Origin: UBA2219 sp964612075
GTDB taxonomy: Bacteria; Desulfobacterota; Deferrimicrobia; Deferrimicrobiales; Deferrimicrobiaceae
Assembly: GCA_964612075.1 (NCBI GenBank)
Contig: CAZTFC010000006.1
Span: 10,505 to 74,504 of the forward strand
Reading direction: 5' to 3'
Length of the DNA stretch: 64,000 bases
The notes beneath the pieces were generated by a model. The model was not told the DNA's origin. It was given only the letters and a program-made list of their open reading frames with translations, and ran no database searches. This document shows positions 1 through 8,097 of the stretch, piece after piece. The translations under genes and the position numbers were made by a program. How positions within the stretch are numbered: the first letter of the stretch is position 1; each line of letters begins with the position of its first letter.

Positions 1-1
1 A

Positions 2-538
2 CTCGCGTCGCTTTCTCACCCCAATCCCGGGGCCATCGCGGGCGCGATCGCCCAGGCGTGCGCCCTGGCGAAGGCGCTTCACTGCCCTCCCGGGTCGCTC
101 GACGTGCTCTCGTTCCCGCGCGCGCTTTCGCCGGTGGTCACCGGGATCGAGCCGGAGCGCGGGGCCAAGCCGCGCGTCGGCCGGGCGCCGGCCACCGTCG
201 GCAGGAGGCTCGGCGCCGAGCTGCCCGCGCTGCTGCTCCGGCGGGCGCCGGTGGGCGAGATGCAGGAGTCGCTCGGCAACAACGAGTCCGCCCACGAGGG
301 GGTGCCGTTCGCCCTGGGCTGCTTCCTGCGCACCCCGGGCAATTTCGCGGAAGCCGTGCTGCAGGCGGTGCGGCAGGGCGGCGACGCGCGCGTGATCGGC
401 GCGCTGACCGGGGCGCTGTGCGGCGCGTACCTCGGCGGGGAGGGGATCCCCGAGCGGTTCCTCTCGCGCCTGCCTTTGCGGGGAGAGATCTCCGGGGCCG
501 CGGAGGCGCTTTACGCCCTCGCGGCCCGGGAGGGATGA
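2..538 (+). CDS. ADP-ribosylglycohydrolase-like protein, 5' truncated
   Basis: The 3' part of a gene that enters from the left edge; 178 codons are visible in the frame that starts at base 2. The segment LSHPNPGAIAGAIAQACALA and the late segment with EGVPFALGCF and IGALTGALCGAYLG fit the all-alpha DraG/ARH fold, which removes ADP-ribose from proteins or small molecules. The late metal-binding motif is usually GGDTDTI. Here it reads GGDARVI, so both acidic/Thr ligand positions have changed and activity is doubtful. The N-terminal metal site lies outside the window. The gene converges on the TetR gene, with 21 bp between the two stops. Confidence 0.7.
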   Translation, partial: LASLSHPNPGAIAGAIAQACALAKALHCPPGSLDVLSFPRALSPVVTGIEPERGAKPRVGRAPATVGRRLGAELPALLLRRAPVGEMQESLGNNESAHEGVPFALGCFLRTPGNFAEAVLQAVRQGGDARVIGALTGALCGAYLGGEGIPERFLSRLPLRGEISGAAEALYALAAREG

Positions 539-559
539 GCCGGTCCGCCCGTTACGGCG

Positions 560-1168
560 TCAAGCCCGCTTGGCGCAGAAACCTTCCGACAGGAGCTGGA
601 AGACCTCGGCCGACGTGACGGAGGGGTGGAACTTCTGCCTCTTCGAGAGGATGTAGGTCCGGGAAAGCTCGTCCATCGCCCCGAAGACGACGCGGCGAGC
701 CACGTTCACGTTCAGGTCCGGGCGGAAGACGCCCTCCCGCTTCCCTTCCTCGAGGATCCCGCTCAGGACGTCCAGGTACTCGAAGAATTTCACGGGGGTG
801 TAGTCCTTCAGGAACTTGCTGCTCTGCCGCAGCTCCACCTGCAGGACCTCGATGAGCCCCGCCTCGCACTCGAGCAGACCCATGTGGTTCTCGATGAAGA
901 TCCGCATCTTGTCGAGGGAGCTTTCCCCGGCCTGGATCCGCTTCTTCACGTCGGCGACGACCTCGGCCATCTTCTCCTCGAAAAGGGAGATCAGCAGGTC
1001 GTCCTTGTTCTTGAAATACAGATAGATGGTCCCGTCCGCGACCCCGGAAGCCCGCGCGATCTCGGACACCTTCGAGTTGAAGAACCCTTTGCGGGAGAAT
1101 ACCTCTATGGCCGCCTGGAGAATCCGGTTTCTCTTGTCTCCGAGCTGGCTCGGGTCCTTTTTCGGCAT
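560..1168 (-). CDS. TetR-family regulator, FadR-like (fatty-acid type)
   Basis: A 202-residue TetR repressor. The N-terminal helix-turn-helix ends in VADGTIYLYFKNKDDLLISL, which closely follows Bacillus FadR (YsiA), a repressor of fatty-acid degradation genes released by long-chain acyl-CoA. The C-terminal region (roughly residues 70-200) is the ligand and dimer domain. The start at 1168 is chosen because GGAGG lies four bases upstream; an in-frame ATG at 1204 has no ribosome site and falls inside the promoter. A FadR-type operator (1186-1203) sits between promoter and start, so autoregulation is likely. The ligand is inferred from family resemblance only, and no beta-oxidation gene is in the window. 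Confidence 0.85.
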   Translation of the reverse strand: MPKKDPSQLGDKRNRILQAAIEVFSRKGFFNSKVSEIARASGVADGTIYLYFKNKDDLLISLFEEKMAEVVADVKKRIQAGESSLDKMRIFIENHMGLLECEAGLIEVLQVELRQSSKFLKDYTPVKFFEYLDVLSGILEEGKREGVFRPDLNVNVARRVVFGAMDELSRTYILSKRQKFHPSVTSAEVFQLLSEGFCAKRA

Positions 1169-1185
1169 GTCGCCTCCACGAACAA

Positions 1186-1203
1186 TGAATGAAGATTCAT
1201 GCA
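1186..1203. promoter_or_regulatory. FadR-type operator
   Basis: TGAATGAAGATTCATGCA contains the inverted repeat ATGAAT-GAAG-ATTCAT. It differs at two positions from the Bacillus FadR consensus as I recall it (TGAATGAMTANTCATTCA). It abuts the -10 box and lies 18 bases upstream of the start codon of a FadR-like repressor, which is where an autoregulatory operator would be expected. Confidence 0.65.
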
Positions 1204-1232
1204 AAGGTACGCCAAAGGGAAGCGACTGTCAA
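1204..1232 (-). promoter_or_regulatory. Sigma-70-type promoter of the TetR gene
   Basis: On the minus strand a perfect TTGACA (1232-1227) is followed by a 17-base spacer and TACCTT (1209-1204). The spacing is canonical and the -10 box is weak (3 of 6). The predicted transcription start falls inside the adjacent palindromic operator. Confidence 0.6.
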
Positions 1233-1266
1233 TAAGCGAGTGTTAAGGAAATATTCCTTGTTCCGC

Positions 1267-2043
1267 CTATTCCCTGTAACCGAGCCGGCCGGACAGGGCC
1301 TGGGCGTGACGCAAGACTTCGCCCGCGATCAGCCCTTCGATCCGCTCCTCGGAAATCCGGTGCGCGGGGCCGGAAACGCTCAAGGCGCCGATCACCTTGC
1401 GGGTGTAGTCCCGGATGGGGGCGGCCAGGCAGCGGAGCCCGTCCTCGAACTCCTCGAGATCCGTCGCATACCCCAGCTTCCGGACGTTCTGCAGGTCGGC
1501 GATGAGATCGGCTAGGGCGGTCTTCGTGTTCTTCGTGAACCGCTTCAGCTCGCCGGAAAAGCGCTTGGCCAGCTCCTCGTCCGATTCGAAGGCGATGAGG
1601 GCCTTGCCGGCCGCGGAGGCGTGCAGCGGCATGTGCAGCCCGACGCGGGAGACGACGCGGACGGTGGAGGTCCCCTCGACCGCGTCGAGATAGACGACCT
1701 CGTTGCCCCGCAGGAAGGACAGGTAGCTCGTTTCGCCCGTCGTTTCCGCCAGTTCCTTCAGGACGACCTTGGCCTGCTTCAGCAGCCCCCTCTGGTGGAT
1801 GAAGGTCTGCCCCAGCTCCAGGCACTTGATCCCGAGCTTGTAGTTGTCGTTGGACCTGTTCTGCTCGATGTAGTTTCGGGACTGGAGCGTCGCCAGGATG
1901 CGGAACACGTTGTTCTTGTGAAGCTTCAGCTTCTTGCTGAGCTCCGTGACCCCCAGCTCGTCCGTCTCCCCACGGAACTCCTCGAGAACGTCAAGGGCGT
2001 GGGCCACCGACTGGATGATGTAATTCGATTTGTCGCGTCGCAC
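1267..2043 (-). CDS. IclR-family transcriptional regulator
   Basis: A 258-residue protein with an N-terminal winged helix (about residues 8-70: ALDVLEEF, LGVTELSKKLKLHKNNVFRILATL) and a C-terminal IclR effector domain (about 80-250: LHASAAGKALIA, GYATDLEEFEDGLRCLAAPI). Such proteins respond to small aromatic or organic acids and usually control catabolic genes. It starts with GTG; AGGGGG lies seven bases upstream. It reads in the same direction as the TetR gene but is separated from it by that gene's own promoter. The target genes cannot be told from this window. A short AAGGAA-ATA-TTCCTT hairpin (1245-1259) follows the stop. Confidence 0.85.
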   Translation of the reverse strand: MRRDKSNYIIQSVAHALDVLEEFRGETDELGVTELSKKLKLHKNNVFRILATLQSRNYIEQNRSNDNYKLGIKCLELGQTFIHQRGLLKQAKVVLKELAETTGETSYLSFLRGNEVVYLDAVEGTSTVRVVSRVGLHMPLHASAAGKALIAFESDEELAKRFSGELKRFTKNTKTALADLIADLQNVRKLGYATDLEEFEDGLRCLAAPIRDYTRKVIGALSVSGPAHRISEERIEGLIAGEVLRHAQALSGRLGYRE

Positions 2044-2201
2044 CGGTTTTCCCCCTGGCGTGAAATTGCGATTTTCTTAAAAAACAAAACGGCGTTATCG
2101 CCATATTACGACGTAACTGCCGTCAAATGCAAGCGAATCCGGCTGTTTTACCCATCGAGACAATTCTAACCGATTTTTTGGATCCCGTACCCTTAAAAAA
2201 T

Positions 2202-2765
2202 TCAGGGTTCGGAAACCGCATCGCCCTTATTGGCCGCGGCGGCGCGGAGCCGTTCGATCTCCGCCTTGAGCTGGTCGCGATAGGGATAATCCGGGACGTT
2301 TTCCAGCAGCCCCTCCCACGCCCGGATCCCCCCCTCCAGGTCCTTCTTGTCCTGGACGAGGATGACGCCCAGGTTGTACCGCGACTGGTGGTGTCGGGGA
2401 TTGGCGGCGATCGCTTTTTTGAGCTCCTCGACCGCCCGGTCGAAATTCCCGGTGCGCCGCAGGCAGACCGCCATGTCGGTCCGCACGTTCGAGTTGGAAG
2501 GGTCGAGCGCGAGCACCTTCTCGAAGCTCTCGATGGCATCCCGGTCCCGGTTCGTCTGGTAATAGACGATCCCGATGCCGATCAGCGCCTGCAGGTTGTT
2601 CGGGTCCTTCCGCAGGACGGCCTTGTGGCTCGCGATCTCCTCGTCCGCGCCGACGCGGACGGGTTCCGCGTCCGGCGGCGGAGAGGGGCCCTTTCCGCAC
2701 CCCGCGGGCAAAAGAAGCGCCGCGAAGGCGAGCGCGGCGAGACGCCGCGCCCCGTTCCTCTTCAT
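2202..2765 (-). CDS. TPR-repeat lipoprotein
   Basis: A 187-residue lipoprotein. A basic start and hydrophobic stretch lead to the lipobox LPAGC, with the lipidated Cys near residue 22. At least three tetratricopeptide repeats follow (about residues 50-155; for example ALIGIGIVYYQTNRDRDAIE and SRYNLGVILVQDKKDLEGGI). TPRs mediate protein-protein contacts, and the protein probably sits on a membrane facing the periplasm. The start codon overlaps the folK stop (ATGA), so translation is probably coupled. It is the last gene of the long minus-strand biosynthetic run. Specific role unknown. Confidence 0.8.
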   Translation of the reverse strand: MKRNGARRLAALAFAALLLPAGCGKGPSPPPDAEPVRVGADEEIASHKAVLRKDPNNLQALIGIGIVYYQTNRDRDAIESFEKVLALDPSNSNVRTDMAVCLRRTGNFDRAVEELKKAIAANPRHHQSRYNLGVILVQDKKDLEGGIRAWEGLLENVPDYPYRDQLKAEIERLRAAAANKGDAVSEP

Positions 2766-3253
2766 ATCGCGATCACCTCGAGCGTGTCCCCGCAGGACGC
2801 GAGAAGCTGCGCCACGGTCCGGCCCTCCGGGGGGACGGCCGCCTCGCCCGCAACTTCCGCCGCGGGGACGAGGAAGAAACGCCGCGCGGAAAGCGACGCG
2901 TGCGGTATGACCAGGTCCGGCTCCGAGACGACCCTGCTCCCCATCAGCAGGATGTCGACGTCGAGCCGCCGGGGGCCCCACCGCCCCGTTGCCACGCGCC
3001 CCGCGCGGGCTTCCATCCGCTTCGCCAGGAGGAGGAGGTCCCGGGGCGAGAGAGGCGTCTCGACGCGCACCGCGAGGTTTAGGAACCACGGCTGGCGGGC
3101 GCGGCCGTGCGGCTCGGTCGCGTAGAGCCGCGAGACCGCCACGACCCGGGTTTCCCGCGACAGATCGGACACCGCGTCGCGGATCTGCCGGACGCGGCGG
3201 CCGAAGTTGCTCCCCAGGAGGAGGACCGCGTCCTCCGCGCCGGGGGCCTTCAG
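2762..3253 (-). CDS. folK: 2-amino-4-hydroxy-6-hydroxymethyldihydropteridine pyrophosphokinase
   Basis: Transfers pyrophosphate from ATP to hydroxymethyldihydropterin in folate synthesis. Family motifs are LLLGSNFGRR near the N-terminus, ATEPHGRARQPWFLNLAV in the middle, and the signature GPRRLDVDILLMG with its metal-binding aspartates. Length (163 residues) is normal. The start is unusual: no in-frame ATG, GTG or TTG lies between the upstream gene's stop and the first conserved residues, so a CTG at 3253, overlapping that stop (CTGA), is the best candidate. Alternatively, there is a small sequence error here. Expression would depend on coupling to the FAH-family gene. Confidence 0.85.
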   Translation of the reverse strand: MKAPGAEDAVLLLGSNFGRRVRQIRDAVSDLSRETRVVAVSRLYATEPHGRARQPWFLNLAVRVETPLSPRDLLLLAKRMEARAGRVATGRWGPRRLDVDILLMGSRVVSEPDLVIPHASLSARRFFLVPAAEVAGEAAVPPEGRTVAQLLASCGDTLEVIAI

Positions 3254-4026
3254 CGGGCCGGCTCGCGCGCCACGACCCGGTTCGTCAGCGAGCCGATCCC
3301 CTCGATCTCGACGGTGACGGTGTCGCCGGGGGAAAGCGGGCCCACGCCGGCCGGCGTGCCCGTGGCGATCACGTCGCCCGGGTGGAGGGTCATGTTCGCG
3401 GAGATGTACTCCACCAGCCGGCCGACGGAGGACCCCATGTCGCGCGTGTTGCCGGACTGCCTCAGCTGCCCGTTCACCAGGCAGCGCAAGGCGAGGGCGT
3501 CGGGCTCGACGTCGGTCCGGATCCACGGGCCGATGGGAGCGAACGTGTCGAAGTTCTTCGCGCGGGCGAACTGCACGTCCCGGATCTGCAGGTCGCGGGC
3601 CGTCACGTCGTTCATGCAGGTGTAGCCGAAGATGTACGAGGACGCGTCGGCGGCCGGCACGTCCTTCGCCCGGCGCCCGATCACCACCGCGAGCTCGGCC
3701 TCGTAGTCGACCTGCTTCGACTGCCGGGGGTAGACGATGTCCCCGCCCGGGGGAAGGATCGCCGAGGGCGCCTTGAGGAACAGGAGCGGCTCCTCCGGGA
3801 TCCGCATCCCCACCTCCTTCGCGTGGTCCCTGTAGTTGAGCCCCACCGCGACGATCTTCCCCGGCGTCACGGGGGCCAGGAGCGCGACCTCGTCGAGCCG
3901 CCGGGTCGCCCCCGTCTCCCGCAGCCCCTCGAAGGGCTCCCCCACGATCTCGCGCAGGAAGCCGCCCGCCTCGTCGAGGATGCCGTACCAGGCCTTGCCC
4001 TTGAATTCGTAGCGCGCGATCTTCAT
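3250..4026 (-). CDS. Fumarylacetoacetate hydrolase (FAH) family protein
   Basis: A 258-residue member of the FAH superfamily, metal-dependent hydrolases, decarboxylases or isomerases of 2-keto and acylpyruvate-like substrates. Visible motifs are GLNYRDHAKEVGM, the metal-binding YEAELAVVIG (E-x-E) and GYTCMNDVTARD, then IATGTPAGVG near the C-terminus. The start overlaps the dapB stop (ATGA) and the end overlaps folK, so it is embedded in the lysine/folate run. The substrate cannot be assigned; a housekeeping acylpyruvase or oxaloacetate tautomerase-type role is plausible in this setting. Confidence 0.8.
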   Translation of the reverse strand: MKIARYEFKGKAWYGILDEAGGFLREIVGEPFEGLRETGATRRLDEVALLAPVTPGKIVAVGLNYRDHAKEVGMRIPEEPLLFLKAPSAILPPGGDIVYPRQSKQVDYEAELAVVIGRRAKDVPAADASSYIFGYTCMNDVTARDLQIRDVQFARAKNFDTFAPIGPWIRTDVEPDALALRCLVNGQLRQSGNTRDMGSSVGRLVEYISANMTLHPGDVIATGTPAGVGPLSPGDTVTVEIEGIGSLTNRVVAREPAR

Positions 4027-4832
4027 CGGTCGAAACCCAATACGTCGGCCATGTCGTAGAGGCCGGGCGGTTTCCCCAGCGCCCACGCGGCGGCCCGCAC
4101 CGCACCGCGCGCGAAGGTGTCCCTGCTGTGCGCCCGGTGGGTGATCTCGAGCCGCTCGCCGATGCCGCCGAACACCAGCGTGTGCTCCCCCACCACGTCG
4201 CCCGAGCGCATGGCGAAGACGCCGATCTCCCCGCGGGTCCGCTCCCCGACCATCCCCTTCCTCCCGTAGACGCCGACCTGGCCCATGTCCCTCCCGAGCG
4301 CCGAGGCCACGACGTCGGCCAGCTTGACCGCCGTCCCGGACGGGGCGTCCTTCTTGAACCGGTGATGCGTCTCCACGATCTCGACGTCGTAGTCCTCGCC
4401 GAGGACGCGCGCGACGTCGGCCGCCACGCGGAACATCAGGTTGACCCCGACGCTCATGTTGGGGGACTGCACGATCGCCGTCTTCCCCGCGGCCTCCCGT
4501 ATCCGCTCGAGCTGCTCCGGCTTGATGCCGGTCGCGCCGATGACGATCGGCTTGCCGGCCCCGGCGGCGAGGAAGGCGTTGCGCACCGAGGACTCCGCGT
4601 TGCTGAAGTCGATGGCCACGTCGGCCGCGGCGATCGCCCCGCCGACGTCGTCGGAGACCGCCACGCCGGCCCGACCTCCGCCCACCACCGCGGCGGCGTC
4701 CTTCCCCACGAGCGGGTGCCCCGCGGCCTCCACCGCCCCGGACAGCGTCAGGCCGTAGGGGTTCTCCGCCAGGATGGCGAGGATCGCCCTGCCCATCCGC
4801 CCCATCGCCCCGCACACCGCGACGCCGGCCAC
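4023..4832 (-). CDS. dapB: 4-hydroxy-tetrahydrodipicolinate reductase
   Basis: Second step of the diaminopimelate/lysine branch, NAD(P)H-dependent. The N-terminal Rossmann glycine motif is GAMGRMGR; the catalytic region is ETHHRFKKDAPSGTA, containing the family's HH and K-x-x-PSGTA residues. It has 269 residues, as usual. The chosen start is GTG at 4832, which puts the Rossmann strand directly at the N-terminus. It lies 11 bp after the dapA stop and overlaps the next gene by ATGA. Confidence 0.95.
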   Translation of the reverse strand: MAGVAVCGAMGRMGRAILAILAENPYGLTLSGAVEAAGHPLVGKDAAAVVGGGRAGVAVSDDVGGAIAAADVAIDFSNAESSVRNAFLAAGAGKPIVIGATGIKPEQLERIREAAGKTAIVQSPNMSVGVNLMFRVAADVARVLGEDYDVEIVETHHRFKKDAPSGTAVKLADVVASALGRDMGQVGVYGRKGMVGERTRGEIGVFAMRSGDVVGEHTLVFGGIGERLEITHRAHSRDTFARGAVRAAAWALGKPPGLYDMADVLGFDR

Positions 4833-4843
4833 CGCGCGCCGCC

Positions 4844-5716
4844 TCAGGCGATCTTCAGGCCGGAGAGGACCTTCGCGAGGGCCTTCCGGTTGACGTCGGA
4901 CATCGCGCACAGCGGCAGGCGGAACTCCTCCCGGATCATCCCCATCATGGCGACCGCGGTCTTGACGGGGATCGGGTTCGTCTCGATGAAGAGGGTCTGC
5001 ATCAGCGGCCAGAGGCGGTAGTGGATCTCGCGCGCGGTGGCGATCCTCCCGGAGACGAAGGCGTCGTAGAGATCGGCCATCTCCCTGGGCGCCACGTTGG
5101 ACACCACGGAGATGACGCCCTTCGCGCCCAGCGCGAGCATGGGGAAGTACATCGCGTCGTCGCCCGACAGGACGCAGAAGGTCCGCGGCGTCGCCCTCAG
5201 GATGTCGCAGATCTGGGAGAGGTTGCCCGACGCCTCCTTCACCCCGACGATGTTTTGCACCTCGGAGAGGCGCGCCACCGTGTCGGCCGTCATGTTCACG
5301 CCCGTGCGCCCCGGGACGTTGTACAGGATGACGGGGATGTCCACTTCCCCGGCGATCGCCTTGAAGTGGGCCAGGAGCCCCTTCTGGGTGGGCTTGTTGT
5401 AGTACGGCGTGATGACGAGCGCCGCGTCCGCCCCCGCCTTCTTCGCGTAGCTCGTGAGGACGACGGCCTCCTTCGTGTTGTTCGACCCGGTGCCGGCGAT
5501 CACGGGGACCCGTCCGCGGGCCGCCTCCATCACGACCTGGATGACCTTTTCGTGCTCCTCGAAGGAAAGCGTCGCGGACTCGCCCGTGGTCCCGCACGGG
5601 ACGATTCCCGAGATGCCGTTGCGCACCTGGAACTCGACCAGCTTCTTGAGGGCCGGCACGTCGAGCCGGCCGGCCCGGAACGGCGTGATGATCGCGGTGA
5701 TCGCCCCGTGGAACAT
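4844..5716 (-). CDS. dapA: 4-hydroxy-tetrahydrodipicolinate synthase
   Basis: Condenses aspartate semialdehyde with pyruvate, the first committed lysine step. A TIM barrel of 290 residues with the substrate motif GTTGESATL, the proton-relay tyrosine in YYNKP and LYNVPGRTG, and the Schiff-base lysine in GVKEASGNL. GGGGAGGGG lies just upstream of the ATG. Sits between dapF and dapB. Confidence 0.96.
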   Translation of the reverse strand: MFHGAITAIITPFRAGRLDVPALKKLVEFQVRNGISGIVPCGTTGESATLSFEEHEKVIQVVMEAARGRVPVIAGTGSNNTKEAVVLTSYAKKAGADAALVITPYYNKPTQKGLLAHFKAIAGEVDIPVILYNVPGRTGVNMTADTVARLSEVQNIVGVKEASGNLSQICDILRATPRTFCVLSGDDAMYFPMLALGAKGVISVVSNVAPREMADLYDAFVSGRIATAREIHYRLWPLMQTLFIETNPIPVKTAVAMMGMIREEFRLPLCAMSDVNRKALAKVLSGLKIA

Positions 5717-5739
5717 CGTTCCCCTCCCCCGTCCTCTTG

Positions 5740-6570
5740 TCAGTATCGGTACGCTTCCTCGAACAGCCGGCCGTCGAACGTCCAGGAGGTGTCCCCCTCG
5801 AGGTACACCTCCCCGAACCCTTCCTTCCCCGCGTCGAAGTAGACCTTGAGGATCTCCCCCCCGCCCGTCCGCACGGTCACCGGCGGCGACGCGATCCCCC
5901 GCACGGCGGCGAGGATGGCGGAGGCCACGGCGCCCGTGCCGCACGCCAGCGTCTCCCCCTCGACCCCGCGCTCGTAGGTGCGCACGAGCAGCTCGCCGTC
6001 CCGGGGCTGGGCGAAGTTCACGTTCGTGCCCCGGGGGGCGAACGCCTCGTGCCGCCGGACGCCGCGCCCGATCCCCGCCACGTCGACGCGGGAGACGTCG
6101 GGGACGAAGAGCACGGCGTGGGGCACGCCCGTGTCGAGGAAGGAATAGACGAGGCTTTCCCCCCCCAGAGAGAGAGAGCGGTCGACGGCGAGCCCGGAGG
6201 GGCGCGTCATCTGCAGCTTTACGCGCCGGCCGGACACGCAGGCGCGGATGGTCCCCGCAAGCGTCTCGAAGGCCATCTCCGGCCCGGCGATCTTCCGGGC
6301 GGCGGCGAAGCGCGCGGCGCAGCGGCCGCCGTTCCCGCACATCTCGGCGCGCGAGCCGTCGGCGTTGTAGAAGTCCCACCGGAAATCGGCGCTGCGCGAC
6401 GCCTCGATGACGATGAGGCCGTCGGCGCCGACGGAGCGGGTCCGGTCGCACACCTTGGACGCGAAAGCGGGCCGGTCGATCCCGTCGAGAGCGCCGTCGC
6501 GGGCGTCGATCAGCAGGAAGTCGTTCCCGCTGCCGTTGAGCTTCGAGAAGGGGATCCCTTCCCCCGTCAT
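5740..6570 (-). CDS. dapF: Diaminopimelate epimerase
   Basis: Interconverts LL- and meso-diaminopimelate for peptidoglycan and lysine. 276 residues. Both catalytic cysteines are present: MCGNGGRC in the N-terminal half and LACGTGAVAS in the C-terminal half. The N-terminus KLNGSGNDFLLID is the family's substrate loop. It lies between lysA (67 bp upstream) and dapA. Confidence 0.96.
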   Translation of the reverse strand: MTGEGIPFSKLNGSGNDFLLIDARDGALDGIDRPAFASKVCDRTRSVGADGLIVIEASRSADFRWDFYNADGSRAEMCGNGGRCAARFAAARKIAGPEMAFETLAGTIRACVSGRRVKLQMTRPSGLAVDRSLSLGGESLVYSFLDTGVPHAVLFVPDVSRVDVAGIGRGVRRHEAFAPRGTNVNFAQPRDGELLVRTYERGVEGETLACGTGAVASAILAAVRGIASPPVTVRTGGGEILKVYFDAGKEGFGEVYLEGDTSWTFDGRLFEEAYRY

Positions 6571-6637
6571 TGGAGGTTCCTTTCGGGCATCTGGACTATC
6601 GTATCAGAACGCCCCCCCCCGCGGCACGGCATTCGGA

Positions 6638-7933
6638 TCATTTCTTTTTCCCGGGCCCCGGGAGGAACGAGGCGGTGCGCTCGCCGCGGACGACGTCGCG
6701 TATCGTTTCCCGCTCGCGGACCACCTCGCAGCGGTCGCCCGTCACCATGACCTCGGCGGCCCTCGGCCGGCTGTTGTAGTTCGACGACATGGAGAAGCCG
6801 TAGGCCCCCGCGCTCATCACCGCGAGGAGGTCCCCCGCCTTGAACGGCGGGAGCCGCCGGTCCTTCGCGAGGAAGTCGCCCGACTCGCAGATGGGTCCGA
6901 CGACGTCGGCGGTGACCCGCCCGGCCGGCGCCTTCCCCGCCGGGAGGATCGCGTGGTACGAGCCGTACAGCGAGGGGCGCGCCAGGTCGTTCATGGCGGC
7001 GTCGACGATGAAGAAGTGGTGCTTCCCCTTCCCGGAGGGCGACTGGATCTTCTTGGTGTAGAGGACCTCCGTGACCAGGACGCCCGCGTTCCCCACGAGC
7101 ACGCGCCCGGGCTCGAGGACCAGCGTCACGTCGAGCCCCCGGAAGGCGTTCGCCACGCCGCTCGCGTACTCCTTCGGGTGCGGGGGGAGCTCGTCGTTGT
7201 ACTTGATCCCCAGCCCCCCGCCGATGTCGACGTAGCGGATGGACATCCCCTTGGCGAGCAGCCGGTCGACCAGCCGGCGGACGCGGCCCGCCGCGTCGAG
7301 GAAGGGCGAAAGGTCGGTGAGCTGGGAGCCGATGTGGCAGTCGACGCCCACCACCTCGATGTTGCGGCGCCTCGCGGCCCACTCGTAGTCCCGCATCGCC
7401 TGCTCGATGTGGATGCCGAACTTGTTCCTCTTGAGCCCCGTGGAGATGTAGGGGTGCGTCTTCGGGTCCACGTCGGGGTTCACGCGGATCGATATGGGCG
7501 CGCGCATGCGCATGCGGCCGGCGATGGCGTCGATGCGCTCCAGCTCCTCGCGGGACTCCACGTTGAACATGAGGATCCGGCGGCGCAGCGCCTCCCCGAT
7601 CTCGGCGGCGGTCTTCCCCACCCCCGAGTAGACGATCTTCCCCGGCGGCGCCCCGGCCGCCAGCGCGCGGTGGAGCTCCCCGCCGGACACGATGTCGACG
7701 CCGCTCCCCATGCTTGTGAAGGTCCGCACGACGGAGCCGTTCGAGTTGGCCTTCATCGAGAAGCAGATGATGTGGGGGATGCCGGAGAAGGCCTCGTCGA
7801 ACACCCGGTAGTGGTGCTCCAGGGTGGCGCGGCTGTACACGTATGCCGGCGTCCCGACCCTCCGGGCGATCTCCCGAAGGGGGTAGTCCTCGCAGCAGAG
7901 AAGCCCTTGCCGGTTCACAGCGAAATGGTGCAT
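6638..7933 (-). CDS. lysA: Diaminopimelate decarboxylase
   Basis: PLP enzyme that makes lysine from meso-diaminopimelate. 431 residues. The PLP lysine is in ICFSMKANSN, the glycine-rich phosphate loop is DIGGGLGIKY, and the C-terminal motif GPICESGDFLA carries the catalytic Cys-Glu-Ser of the partner subunit. The start at 7933 has GGGAGG upstream; an in-frame ATG further up (8020) lies within the preceding lipoprotein gene and is rejected. The gene overlaps that lipoprotein gene by 19 bp. Confidence 0.95.
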   Translation of the reverse strand: MHHFAVNRQGLLCCEDYPLREIARRVGTPAYVYSRATLEHHYRVFDEAFSGIPHIICFSMKANSNGSVVRTFTSMGSGVDIVSGGELHRALAAGAPPGKIVYSGVGKTAAEIGEALRRRILMFNVESREELERIDAIAGRMRMRAPISIRVNPDVDPKTHPYISTGLKRNKFGIHIEQAMRDYEWAARRRNIEVVGVDCHIGSQLTDLSPFLDAAGRVRRLVDRLLAKGMSIRYVDIGGGLGIKYNDELPPHPKEYASGVANAFRGLDVTLVLEPGRVLVGNAGVLVTEVLYTKKIQSPSGKGKHHFFIVDAAMNDLARPSLYGSYHAILPAGKAPAGRVTADVVGPICESGDFLAKDRRLPPFKAGDLLAVMSAGAYGFSMSSNYNSRPRAAEVMVTGDRCEVVRERETIRDVVRGERTASFLPGPGKKK

Positions 7934-8097
7934 GTCGCCTCCCGGGCGATGTGGTATTGCGGCGCCGGTCCGGAAACCGGGGAAGCCGTGCGCGGCTCGG
8001 GCTTCGCCTTCCTGCCGCACCCGGCCGCGGAAAAGCCGAGCGCGGCCGCGGCGAGCAGCGCCGCCAGGGCCGCCGCGCGGAAAAGCCGCCCCCTCAT
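7915..8097 (-). CDS. Small LptM-like lipoprotein
   Basis: A 60-residue protein with a basic N-terminus, an alanine/leucine-rich segment and a lipobox ending in SAAGC (Cys 27), followed by GRKAKPEP and a short Pro-rich tail. The start overlaps the argH stop (ATGA) and the end overlaps lysA. Position (between argH and lysA, near dapF) and form match LptM/YifL-type lipoproteins, which help assemble the LptD outer-membrane LPS translocon. The usual CGxKGPL motif is only partly kept (CGRKAKP). Assignment is by context and architecture. Confidence 0.65.
   Translation of the reverse strand: MRGRLFRAAALAALLAAAALGFSAAGCGRKAKPEPRTASPVSGPAPQYHIAREATCTISL

Noticed and set aside
1245..1259. Intrinsic terminator after the IclR gene
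   Set aside because: The AAGGAA/TTCCTT stem is short and AT-rich, with no U-run after it.
3250..3253. Possible FAH-FolK fusion gene
   Set aside because: The two reading frames differ and the FAH-family gene has a clear stop at 3250; only a coupled start is supported.
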